A DNA stretch of 32,609 bases from Betaproteobacteria bacterium (lineage in GTDB: Bacteria; Pseudomonadota; Gammaproteobacteria; Burkholderiales; Casimicrobiaceae), in the NCBI GenBank assembly GCA_013298045.1, contig JAAFJI010000010.1, positions 1-32,609 on the forward strand, in the 5' to 3' direction. Numbering within the stretch: the stretch's first letter is position 1; each line of letters opens with the position of its first letter. Of this stretch, positions 1-8,900 are shown piece by piece. The notes below the pieces were generated by a model. That model was given only the letters and a program-made list of their open reading frames with translations, was not told the DNA's origin and did not search any database. The position numbers and the translations under genes are program-made.

Positions 1-101
1 GCGTTTGACACGATTACCTCGGCGAAAAAGTGGCGCGAGAGCGACGCAGGAGCGGCCTGGTTTGTTGGCGCCAAAAGCACGACGTTGATTGCATTCGATG
101 C

Positions 102-626
102 ATGAGCTTTGTCCGCTACGATCTATCGCCTAACGAGGCGCTTGCCACAGCTGCGGCGGCGCTCTACGTCGGGCAGTCGCATCCGGGGCTCATGGCACTG
201 GATGCGCGAACCGAGCGCGCATGCTCGGTGAACTTGATTGAGCGCGCGCCGAAAACCGAATGGCTCTATGCCGGTCTTGAGAGTTATGCCCGCGACGTTA
301 ACCGCGACTTCGATTTCGCAATCGATGGCATCGGCGAGCCTGTACAGTTCATCACCTACCGCGAAGGCGACCACATCGGCTGGCACATGGACACGGGGCT
401 GGGCTCGGCCGCAAGTCGAAAGCTGAGCATCTCGTTGCAGCTAAGCGCCGCAGACGAATACGCTGGTGGCGAACTCGGATTTCCTGATGGCAGCTTCCAC
501 CCTTTCGCGCGACGCTTCGGTGCAACGATCTGCTTCCCATCGTATGTCTATCACCGTGTGAGCCCTGTCACGCGCGGTGTTCGTCGCGCGCTCGTAGCCT
601 GGATACACGGAGCACCGTTTAAGTAG
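102..626 (+). CDS. 2OG-Fe(II) oxygenase (prolyl 4-hydroxylase-like)
   Basis: Non-haem iron dioxygenase that would couple 2-oxoglutarate decarboxylation to hydroxylation of an unknown substrate, probably in the cytoplasm because no signal peptide is seen. With the ATG at 102 the protein has 174 residues. The iron ligands are visible as HMD (H95, D97) and distal H151, and R161 lies ten residues after H151, as expected for the 2-oxoglutarate carboxylate. The double-stranded beta-helix core covers about residues 75-170. An in-frame GTG at 30 would add 24 arginine-rich residues unlike the family, so the ATG at 102 is preferred, although its ribosome site is weak. A stop at 6-8 closes the frame upstream, so the gene is complete. 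It ends 9 bases before the next gene and is probably co-transcribed with it. The fold is sure; the substrate is unknown. Confidence 0.85.
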   Translation: MSFVRYDLSPNEALATAAAALYVGQSHPGLMALDARTERACSVNLIERAPKTEWLYAGLESYARDVNRDFDFAIDGIGEPVQFITYREGDHIGWHMDTGLGSAASRKLSISLQLSAADEYAGGELGFPDGSFHPFARRFGATICFPSYVYHRVSPVTRGVRRALVAWIHGAPFK

Positions 627-635
627 GGGATCATT

Positions 636-1610
636 GTGAGATCGAAGGATCAATTTCCGGTTTATGGGCACACCGCAGATTACTACCAGGAGGCTGTTGA
701 AGTAGAACAGCCACCCGGGTGGGTCGTGTCTACTGGCGAATGGAAAGAATGGTACGACCAGACCTGCTCGGCACTGAGCGAAATCTGGCCCCGACCGAGC
801 GATAACTGGACAGAACAACGGTACTGGCAAGTCACGCAAGCGGATTTGAGTTTGATGCGTCGCTTTCAAGCTAGCCCACACTGGAAGGCCAAAACGGGAA
901 AGTTGTACTTACTCGAAGACGCGAACCAGGACTGGGTAGTGGAGAATTCTAGTAACCAACCGGATAACCAATCGCCAAATGCGCACGTAAAAGTGGTGGA
1001 CTCCCGTTACGGAACCACTTTCGCAATCGAACATCCCCAATCGCCGCTCGGTCTGGCTGGGGAACCCGCCAAGCAAACACTGCTCAACGTGTTTGCGAAG
1101 GGCTATTTGCGCGCCAGCATGAACTTGCACGCGATAAAGCGGGATTTTCAGCGCCCGCGTCCGGCGCTGGCGCAGTTTCTTCTTGACCCGACTCTGCGCT
1201 TGCGTCGGCTCGAACTCACCGCGACGGGTCATACGCCAAGTTTCATCGCAGGTCACACCGCGGAGACGTTGGTCTGCGCAATCCACGTCTTACTTGATAT
1301 CCCAGGTAAATTTACCGATCAAACCGAGGACGGTATCGATGCACTTCTTCAATGGGCCAATGAAGTCGGCGAACGTCGGATCTGGGCGGGTCTTCACTAC
1401 CCGCTAGATAGCCTCGGTGGCTGGGTTTTCGTCACGCGACTCTTGCCCCACGTCTACGAGCGCGACCAGGCGCGCAGGGCGCTCTATTTGCTGGTTCGTG
1501 CGATCGATCGATCGCGTTTGTATAACGACATCAAAAACGACGTCGCGCTCTCGCCGGTGCTAAGAACGCTCTCGGACGCCCGCGCGTACGCTGCGGAAAT
1601 CGTTGCCTAG
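636..1610 (+). CDS. PAP2-superfamily (vanadium haloperoxidase-like) phosphatase
   Basis: Member of the type 2 phosphatidic acid phosphatase / vanadium-dependent haloperoxidase superfamily, 324 residues. All three phosphate-binding motifs are present: K168-x6-R175-P176, then PSFIAGH with H207, then R248-x5-H254-x3-D258, which supplies the nucleophilic histidine and its aspartate. The middle motif carries extra residues compared with the usual PSGH, as seen in haloperoxidase-like members. There are no signal peptide and no obvious long membrane spans, so this is a soluble-type enzyme rather than a lipid phosphatase of the PgpB kind. The start is GTG at 636, supported by AGGGGA at 625-630, which overlaps the stop of the preceding oxygenase gene and implies translational coupling. 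Phosphatase versus peroxidase activity cannot be decided from sequence. Confidence 0.83.
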   Translation: MRSKDQFPVYGHTADYYQEAVEVEQPPGWVVSTGEWKEWYDQTCSALSEIWPRPSDNWTEQRYWQVTQADLSLMRRFQASPHWKAKTGKLYLLEDANQDWVVENSSNQPDNQSPNAHVKVVDSRYGTTFAIEHPQSPLGLAGEPAKQTLLNVFAKGYLRASMNLHAIKRDFQRPRPALAQFLLDPTLRLRRLELTATGHTPSFIAGHTAETLVCAIHVLLDIPGKFTDQTEDGIDALLQWANEVGERRIWAGLHYPLDSLGGWVFVTRLLPHVYERDQARRALYLLVRAIDRSRLYNDIKNDVALSPVLRTLSDARAYAAEIVA

Positions 1611-1767
1611 CCTGAGCCAAGCGAACGGCTGGCGCGGTACGAGTGCGCGTTGCGCCCAGTCCGAGCAAGCCGGGTCACGCCCGAACAAACCGGAGTCGAA
1701 AATGTTGTAACCTCTTTTGGCTTAGCATCGAATTCATCGGTGCTGTTCATTACAAACGGGGCGAAAC

Positions 1768-3921
1768 ATGAAATCAAAACTTGCGATTCTCGCGCTGATC
1801 GCTGCGGCAGTCGTTGCGTTCTTCGTGTTCGATCTTGGGCGTTATTTGACGCTCGATTACTTTAAGGCGCAGCAAGCAACACTCTCGGCCTACGTCGCGG
1901 CCAATCCGCTACAGAGTTCGCTCGCATTCTTTGCCACGTACGTGGCGGTGGCGGCGCTTTCGTTGCCAGGCGCGGCGATTCTGACGCTTGTGGCTGGGGC
2001 GATTTTTGGCTTTTGGCACGGTTTGGTGATCGTGTCGTTTGCCTCTACGATTGGCGCGACGCTCGCGTTTCTCTCATCTCGTTTTCTGCTGCGCGATTGG
2101 GTGCAATCGAAATTTGGCGAACGATTGAAGCCGATCAATGAAGGGGTTACGAAAGACGGGCCGTTCTATTTGTTTGCGCTGCGTCTCGTTCCCCTATTTC
2201 CGTTCTTCGTGGTGAATCTCGTGATGGGGCTCACCCCGATTAAGACGTGGCCGTTTTACTGGGTCAGTCAGATTGGCATGCTCGCCGGGACGGCGGTGTT
2301 CGTGAACGCGGGCACGCAGCTCGCTCAGATCACGTCGCTTAAAGGCATTTTGTCGCCGGCGATTCTGGGATCGTTTGCACTTTTGGGCATCTTCCCGATC
2401 ATCGCGAAAAAAGCGCTCGACTGGCTTCAGGGGCGCAAGGTGTATGCAAAATGGAAACACCTGAAACCGAAGTCTTTTGACAACAACGTGGTGGTCATCG
2501 GTGCAGGATCAGCCGGTCTCGTCACTGCCTATATTGCTTCGGCAGTGAAGGCGAAAGTGACTTTAGTCGAAAAGCACAAAATGGGCGGTGATTGCCTCAA
2601 TACAGGCTGCGTTCCTTCAAAAGCCCTTATCAAATCCGCGAAACTTTTGTCGCACATGTCGCGTGCGAAGGAATTTGGGTTTGAAAGCGCGAGCGCTACG
2701 TGGAACTTCGGCGCAGTGATGGATCGAGTGCATCGCGTGATCGGCGAAATTGAGCCGCACGATTCGATCGAGCGCTACAGCGGCCTCGGCGTTGATTGCG
2801 TGACAGGTACGGCGATGATTACGTCGCCCTGGACGGTGGACGTAACGCTTGAAGACGGTTCGAGGAAAACGCTCACGACGAAGAACATCGTGATCGCCTC
2901 CGGCGCGCGGCCGTTCGTGCCGCCGATTCCGGGATTGAAGGAAGCGGGGTATCTAACGAGCGATACCGTGTGGAATCTCCGCGAATTGCCGAAGCGCCTC
3001 GTCGTGCTCGGTGGCGGACCGATTGGCTCAGAGCTGACGCAGTGTTTCGCACGCTTCGGCGCGCAGGTGTCACAAGTCGAAATGATGCCGCGCATTTTGA
3101 TTCGCGAAGACCCGGAAGTCTCAGAGATCGTGACCAAACGCTTCAAGGAAGAAGGCGTTGCGGTGCTCACAAAGCACAAGGCGAAGCAGGTTGTTGTTGA
3201 AAACGGCGAGAAGATTTTGATTTGCGAACACGAAGGGAAAGACGTTCGCATTGCTTTCGATGAGATTCTGGTTGCGGTCGGTCGCACGGCAAACGTCACC
3301 GGTTTCGGCCTTGAAGAACTGGGCATTCCAACGCGTCCGAACAAAACGATCGAGACGAACGACTACCTACAAACGATTTTCCCGAACATCTTCGCTTGTG
3401 GCGACGTCGCGGGGCCATTTCAATTCACACACACTGCCGCACATCAAGCGTGGTTTGCTGCGGTGAACGCCCTCTTCGGCCGCTTCAAGAAATTCAAAGC
3501 GGACTACCGCGTGATTCCGTGGGCGACGTTCACCGACCCGGAAGTTGCTCGCGTTGGTTTGTCCGAGTCGGAAGCGAAAGAGAAGAACATTCCGCATGAG
3601 GTCACGGTTTACGGCCTCGATGATCTTGATCGGGCGATTGCAGATAGCGAAGCGCATGGGTTTGTGAAAGTCATTACGGCGCCTGGCAAAGACACGATTC
3701 TCGGCGCAACGATCGTCGGTGACCATGCCGGCGACATTTTGGTCGAGTACGTGACCGCAATGAAATACGGTATTGGTCTTAACAAGATTCTCGGAACGAT
3801 TCACACGTATCCAACACTCGGTGAGGCGAACAAGTACGCGGCAGGCGTGTGGAAACGCAATCATCAACCAACCAAGGTGTTGGAATGGGTGAAAAAGTTT
3901 CATGCGTGGGAACGATCGTAA
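1768..3921 (+). CDS. TVP38/TMEM64 (VTT) membrane domain fused to FAD-dependent disulphide oxidoreductase
   Basis: A 717-residue two-part protein. Residues 1-225 hold several hydrophobic segments typical of the TVP38/TMEM64 (SNARE-associated, VTT) family, including the conserved RLVPLFPFF stretch near residue 139. Residues 240-717 form a class I pyridine-nucleotide-disulphide oxidoreductase: FAD motif GAGSAG at 245-250, redox pair C276-x4-C281 in the GGDCLNTGCVPSK context, NAD(P) motif GGGPIGSE, second FAD motif near GDVAGPFQ, and a C-terminal dimerisation domain. At the site where lipoamide dehydrogenases carry the catalytic His-Pro, this protein reads YPTLGE (Y681), closer to mercuric-reductase-like relatives, so it is not a canonical lipoamide dehydrogenase. 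The fusion arrangement is known in proteobacteria, but its substrate is not. Expected location is the inner membrane with the enzyme part cytoplasmic. The ribosome site is weak (GGGGCG). Confidence 0.9.
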   Translation: MKSKLAILALIAAAVVAFFVFDLGRYLTLDYFKAQQATLSAYVAANPLQSSLAFFATYVAVAALSLPGAAILTLVAGAIFGFWHGLVIVSFASTIGATLAFLSSRFLLRDWVQSKFGERLKPINEGVTKDGPFYLFALRLVPLFPFFVVNLVMGLTPIKTWPFYWVSQIGMLAGTAVFVNAGTQLAQITSLKGILSPAILGSFALLGIFPIIAKKALDWLQGRKVYAKWKHLKPKSFDNNVVVIGAGSAGLVTAYIASAVKAKVTLVEKHKMGGDCLNTGCVPSKALIKSAKLLSHMSRAKEFGFESASATWNFGAVMDRVHRVIGEIEPHDSIERYSGLGVDCVTGTAMITSPWTVDVTLEDGSRKTLTTKNIVIASGARPFVPPIPGLKEAGYLTSDTVWNLRELPKRLVVLGGGPIGSELTQCFARFGAQVSQVEMMPRILIREDPEVSEIVTKRFKEEGVAVLTKHKAKQVVVENGEKILICEHEGKDVRIAFDEILVAVGRTANVTGFGLEELGIPTRPNKTIETNDYLQTIFPNIFACGDVAGPFQFTHTAAHQAWFAAVNALFGRFKKFKADYRVIPWATFTDPEVARVGLSESEAKEKNIPHEVTVYGLDDLDRAIADSEAHGFVKVITAPGKDTILGATIVGDHAGDILVEYVTAMKYGIGLNKILGTIHTYPTLGEANKYAAGVWKRNHQPTKVLEWVKKFHAWERS

Positions 3922-3931
3922 CGCAACACGC

Positions 3932-3996
3932 TAGGAGCGCGCTCGCGCGCGAAACGGCGTCTCGTAATGGTTCATTCGCGCGCAAGCGCGCTCCTA
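3932..3996. repeat. REP-like palindromic element (22-bp arms)
   Basis: Two 22-base arms, 3932-3953 and 3975-3996, are inverted copies with one mismatch (C versus T at arm position 13) around a 21-base loop. The arms begin TAGGAGCGCGC, resembling the REP family seen as dispersed intergenic palindromes in many proteobacteria. It starts about 10 bases after the stop of the fusion oxidoreductase gene and could act as an mRNA-stabilising or terminating hairpin. No second copy was noticed in this window. Confidence 0.75.
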
Positions 3997-4058
3997 CCGA
4001 TGCACCTCGTCAACGAGACATAGAAACGAAGAGTTAGCTCTAGTTAAAGGAAACACAA

Positions 4059-4868
4059 ATGAAACACCTACTCAACCTCCTCACCGCGCTAGCCTTCCTC
4101 CTCGCAGGAACCGCCTCCGCCCAATTTGATCAATCACATAAAGCCTTCGACGATCTGCTCAAAAAGCACGTAACCTACGTCGCGAACGGGAACGCCTCGC
4201 AAGTCTCGTACAAAGGTTTCGCGCAAGACCGATCGGCGCTCAAAACCTATCTCGATTCGATTTCCGCAGTGCCCGAATCGACTTATAAATCGTGGAACAA
4301 GAATCAGCAACTCGCGTTTTTGATCAATGCGTACAACGCATACACCATCGAGCTGATTCTCACGAAATACCCAAACTTGAAATCGATTCGCGATCTCGGT
4401 GGCACATTTTCCAAACCGTGGTCGATCAAGTTCATCAATCTGTTTGGCAAAGAGGTGACACTCGACAACATCGAGCACGACATGATTCGCGCCGAGGGTG
4501 TGTTCAACGATCCGCGCATTCATGTGGCCGTCGTGTGCGCCTCGATCGGTTGCCCAATGCTTCGCAACGAAGTGTTTACCGGCGACAAGCTCGACGCGCA
4601 ACTCGAAGATGGCATGAAGCGATTCTTGTCGGACAAATCGCGCAATCGCTACAACGCTGAGAGTAAGAAACTCGAAGTCAGCAAGATTTTCGATTGGTAC
4701 AAAAAAGACTTCACGAAAGGCTACAAAGGCTTTTCGTCGCTCGAAGTGGCACTTGGCAAATATGCCGACCAACTCGCGGACGATCCCGCGGCGCGCGCGG
4801 AAATCAAAGCGGGGAAAGTCGCGATCTCTCACCTCGACTACGACTGGAACCTGAACGATAAAAAGTAG
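4059..4868 (+). CDS. DUF547 domain-containing exported protein
   Basis: A 269-residue protein with a clear N-terminal signal peptide: lysine near the start, a hydrophobic core, and a likely cleavage after the ASA at about residue 21. The mature part matches the DUF547 family, seen in the NAYNAYTIELIL stretch, the HVAVVCASIGCP segment with two cysteines, and the FDWYKKDF segment. The family is common in Gram-negative bacteria and has no established biochemical role. The start is supported by AAAGG eight bases upstream. A second exported protein of unknown function follows 103 bases downstream. Periplasmic location is inferred from the signal peptide only. Confidence 0.85.
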   Translation: MKHLLNLLTALAFLLAGTASAQFDQSHKAFDDLLKKHVTYVANGNASQVSYKGFAQDRSALKTYLDSISAVPESTYKSWNKNQQLAFLINAYNAYTIELILTKYPNLKSIRDLGGTFSKPWSIKFINLFGKEVTLDNIEHDMIRAEGVFNDPRIHVAVVCASIGCPMLRNEVFTGDKLDAQLEDGMKRFLSDKSRNRYNAESKKLEVSKIFDWYKKDFTKGYKGFSSLEVALGKYADQLADDPAARAEIKAGKVAISHLDYDWNLNDKK

Positions 4869-4892
4869 TCACTCTGGCACCGAAGCTCGACT

Positions 4893-4912
4893 CCGTCGCC
4901 GGTTCGCGACGG
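4893..4912 (+). terminator. Possible hairpin after the DUF547 gene
   Basis: A 7-bp stem (CCGTCGC / GCGACGG) with a 6-base loop lies 24 bases after the DUF547 stop. It is followed by a pyrimidine-rich CTCTCTTG rather than a clean T tract, so termination would be weak at best. Confidence 0.3.
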
Positions 4913-4971
4913 CTCTCTTGTGTTTACCGATTCGATTTCACACGCGCTTTGGCTCATGAGATGATTCGCGT

Positions 4972-5793
4972 ATGAATTGCCGCCTCTCTCGTCGCATCTT
5001 TTATTTGCTCGCTTCGTTGATGTGCGCACCGATTACTATCGGCGCAGAAGGCGGGCCAACGCCGCCAACGAGCGCGCCCGGTGCCGCGACCGCCGCTACG
5101 CCACTCGCAACTCAAGCGCCCAAAACAACGAGCGCATCGATCCCGTTGTTCTCTTCGCTCAAGATCGGTGGGGAACTCACCGGGTGGACGTTTCAGCCAT
5201 TGCGCGGCGTGAAAAAGACGACGGTCTACACAGTCGTAAACGATCCGGAAACGAGCGAGCACGTGATCGAGGCGAAAGCGACCTCCGCAGCGGCAGCGCT
5301 CGGCGTGCGACTCGATCTCGATGCGAAACAAACGCCCATGCTGCGTTTTAAATGGAAGGTCGGCAATTTGATCGAATCGAGCGACCCACGCGTTAAAGAT
5401 GGCGACGACTATTCGGCGCGCGTCTACGTCACCTTCGCTAACGATCCAGCGCGATCGACCTTTAAAGAGCGCACCGAAAATGCTTTCTTTCGCACACTCT
5501 ATGGCGAAACACCGCCCCGTGCGGCGCTCTCGTACGTGTTCACGCACAAAGCGAAGACCGGCGAGGTCATCGTGAGCCCCTTCTCTTCGCGGGTAAAGAA
5601 GATCGTCGTGGATGCCGATCCAGCTTCGGTTGGAAAATGGAAAAAATTCGAGCGTGATGTGTACGCCGACTACAAACGCGCGTTCGGCGACGAGCCTACT
5701 CGGATCTCCGGCATCGCGATCATGGTGGATACTGACAATACCGGCGAGACTGCGTCCGCAAAGTTTGGTGACGTCAGCCTCTCTGAAAAATGA
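4972..5793 (+). CDS. DUF3047 domain-containing exported protein
   Basis: A 273-residue protein with an N-terminal signal peptide (arginines, a hydrophobic stretch, probable cleavage near residue 25), then a low-complexity Pro/Thr/Ala linker to about residue 55, then the DUF3047 domain. Domain features visible are the LRFKWKV strand, the DDYSARVYVTF strand and the C-terminal GIAIMVDTDNTG loop, which probably closes a jelly-roll-like carbohydrate-binding or lectin-like fold. No catalytic site can be named. It lies after the DUF547 gene on the same strand, but a possible hairpin separates them. The ribosome site is poor; the ATG at 4972 is chosen because it places the signal peptide correctly. 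Function unknown, probably periplasmic. Confidence 0.82.
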   Translation: MNCRLSRRIFYLLASLMCAPITIGAEGGPTPPTSAPGAATAATPLATQAPKTTSASIPLFSSLKIGGELTGWTFQPLRGVKKTTVYTVVNDPETSEHVIEAKATSAAAALGVRLDLDAKQTPMLRFKWKVGNLIESSDPRVKDGDDYSARVYVTFANDPARSTFKERTENAFFRTLYGETPPRAALSYVFTHKAKTGEVIVSPFSSRVKKIVVDADPASVGKWKKFERDVYADYKRAFGDEPTRISGIAIMVDTDNTGETASAKFGDVSLSEK

Positions 5794-5953
5794 TTTGATA
5801 ACTTAATCGTGCAACGCCCCAAAAGAAATCATTTTAATATTCAAAATTAGATATTTCTATACTAAAGATAATCGCTCCCAAAGATCGATTTCATTGGGCA
5901 TTCAAACGAATAGCTGTTTTGCGCGCGCGGTGCGGGCCAAAATGTTCGACTCG
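5794..5953. other. AT-rich convergent intergenic region
   Basis: This separates the converging DUF3047 gene (plus) and the giant surface protein (minus). It is much more AT-rich than its surroundings. A weak CCCAA/TTGGG dyad lies near 5877-5900. I see no convincing intrinsic terminator for either gene and no ORF. Confidence 0.4.
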
Positions 5954-8900
5954 TCACGGCGTGAGACCGGCTAGATAAAGCTCAACGTCGCCGGCAGTCG
6001 GGCGAAGCGGCGTGAGAGGTATGCCCGCGATAAGTGTGGGACCAGTCAGACCGAGTAGGTAGCGCACAACAAGCAGACCATCGATGAGCGGCTGCACCTT
6101 CCCATCGCCATTCGCGTCGAGCTTCGGGTTAACGTTGATTAAGTACGTTGCGATGTCCGCAGCGCTGCGTGAACCCGTGCCGGTTGATATCGCAGTGCCC
6201 GTGATCCCGAACATCGCTCGCAACGCCATCACGCCATCGGTCGCAGCATCGTACTTCGTCACCGGATTGCTTGCGTCGATATCAAGCGTGGCGACCGTTC
6301 CTGCTGGTGCGAACGTTGCGAGGAGCTCCGTCGTGCCGGTCACGGTGACGGTGCAGTTGCCGACGCCGGTGCAAGCCCCCAACCAGCCGGTGAATACCGA
6401 GCCGCCGCTTGTCACTGGCGTTACCGTCACCAAAGTTCCATTGGAGACCGTTGTCGCACAGTTCGCGGCGCAGCTCAATCCCGCTGTAGCGCTAGTCGTC
6501 GAGCCGGTGCCTGTGCCTGCGAACTTGATCGATACGGCTTCCTGTGGCGGCTCGGGATCGTCATTGGTAATCGTGCCGACGCCTTGGGAGTCGGCGATGG
6601 TCGCGTTGACGGGCGAGGAAAGATTCACAAAGAACGTCTCGTCGCCCTCGAAAACGATGTCGCCATTGATCGTGACGCTAATCGTGGTCGTTGCCGTGAG
6701 ACCGCCGCTCGGAATGGTGCCAGTGCCGGAGGTGGCGACGTAGTCTCCGCTCGAAGCGGTCGCAGTGTCGTCCGCAGTGGCGTAATTGAACGTCGTGCTC
6801 AATGCGGTGTTGCCAGTGCGGGTGACGGTGAAGGTGAGCGTTTGAGTACCAGAGTTGCCCTCGGCAATCGACACATCGTTGATGCTTAACGTCGGCGCAG
6901 GATCGTCGTTAGTGATTGTGCCGACACCTTGCCCGTCGGCAATGGTCGCGTTAACGGGCGAGGAAAGGTTCACGAAGAAAGTCTCGTTGCCCTCAAAGAC
7001 TGTGTCGCCATTGATCGTGACGCTGATCGTGGTCGTGGCCGTTGTGCCGCCACCGGGAATCGTGCCAAAGCCGGACGCGGCGACGTAATCGCCGCTCGCC
7101 GCCGTCGCGGTGCCGTCCGCGGTGGCGTAGTTAAACGTCACCGTCGAAGCAGTCGCGCCGGTACGAGTGACCGTGAAGGTGAGCGTTTGAGTACCCGCGT
7201 TACCCTCGGCGATCGACACATCGTTGATGCTCAGCGTTGGCGCAGAATCGTCGTTGGTGATCGTGCCGACGCCTTGGCCGTCGGCGATGGTCGCGTTAAC
7301 GGGCGAGGACAGATTCACGAAGAAAGTCTCGTTGCCCTCGAAGACGGTGTCGCCGTTGATCGTGACGCTGATCGTAGTGGACCCCGACGTGCCGCCGCCT
7401 GCAATCGTGCCGGTGCCGGAGGCGGCAACGTAATCGCCGCTGGCGACCGTCGCGGTGCCATCTGCGGTGGCATAGTTAAACGTCACCGTCGAGGCGGTCG
7501 CCCCGGTACGGGTGACCGTGAAGGTGAGCGTTTGAGTACCCGAGTTGCCCTCGGCAATCGACACGTCATTGATACTCAGTGTCGCCAAGGGGTTCACCGT
7601 ATGGCTCGCCGTTCCGCTGCTGCCCGTGTAGTTCGCGTCGCCCGCGTAAGTTGCAGTGAGGGTGCGCGCGCCAAGCGTGGTCAGCGTGATGGCGCAGCTA
7701 CCGGCAGCGACCGTTCCGGTGCATGTCTCGGAGCCGCCGCTGACCGTCACGACGACATTCCCGGTCGGCGTCCCGGAACTCGGCGCATTCGGAGCGACCG
7801 TGTAGTTCACGGTGACCGCCGCATTCAAATCCGAAGGATCGGGTAGGTCGCTCGTAATCGTTGTCGTAGTGCTCGCCTGACTGATGGTGAAGGCGGCGGC
7901 GATCGATTGCGAATCGACGACGGCGGTTGCACTTCCCGCACCCACGCTGGTCGCTGTGAAGGTTGCAGTCGCCGTGCCGTTGCTTTGTATCGCCGACTGC
8001 GCTGCGGAAATCGTGCCGCGCACCGGAAGATTGAACGCAATCGGCGTTCCGATCATCGCGTCGAGATTGACGAGCGCGACGGCTGCAGGTGTCGAGTTTT
8101 GCAGAAAATCGGCGGTGAGGGTGCTCGTTTGACCGACCACGAGCGTCGTTGGGGAGGCGCTATACCGCATCGTCAAATAGGGCGCGACGTTGATCGATCC
8201 ACTCGTCGACAACGATCGATCGCAAGGCGCGCTACCCGAGCCCGCGTTGCAGCCCCACCAGTTGTTGGACGCGGTGACGGTCGCGCCAGCGTTGTGGATG
8301 CCACTGCCGCCTCCAGCTCCAGCGAGGTTGCCCGCAATGCGGTTGAACGTAGCGTTGATCGTGCCAGAAAGCGCTGCGATGGCACCGCCCGCCTGTGTAG
8401 TCCCGGTGTCCGCCCGATTGCCAGAAAGAGTCACCTCATTTATCGTGGTCACAGAACTCGCATCTGAGAATATAGACACGCCGCCGCCCCGCGCCTCGGT
8501 CGATCCGGCAGTTCCCTGCGACACGTTATTGATGATCACCGAGTCGTTGTTGATCGTGAGCGAAGGTCCAAGCGAATGGCCGTTAGCCACACCGCCTCCT
8601 CGGCTGCCCGCAACGTTGCCCGAAATTGTGGTGCTGGAGATGGTGATGGCACCTCCAAAGCTGTGACCCACGAAAATGCCCCCGCCCGAGGTGCTGCTTG
8701 TGTTTCCGGAAATCGTTGAATTGGTGATGGTCACGTTATGTGAATCGCCCGCGAGACGCAGACCGCCGCCCGCGCTGGTAAAGCCGGTTGGGATTGGAAG
8801 CGTGCTGTTATTGCTGATCGTGGTATTGGTAACGGTAAAGGTGCCGTTACTGGGCTGCACGGTGTCCATATTCATGCCGCCGCCATACGCGGTGACCGCA

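Noticed and set aside
6929-7846. Plus-strand ORF (305 codons) antisense to the Calx-beta array
   Set aside because: Its internal repetition only mirrors the tandem repeats of the true gene on the other strand, and the composition is arginine/glycine-rich nonsense.
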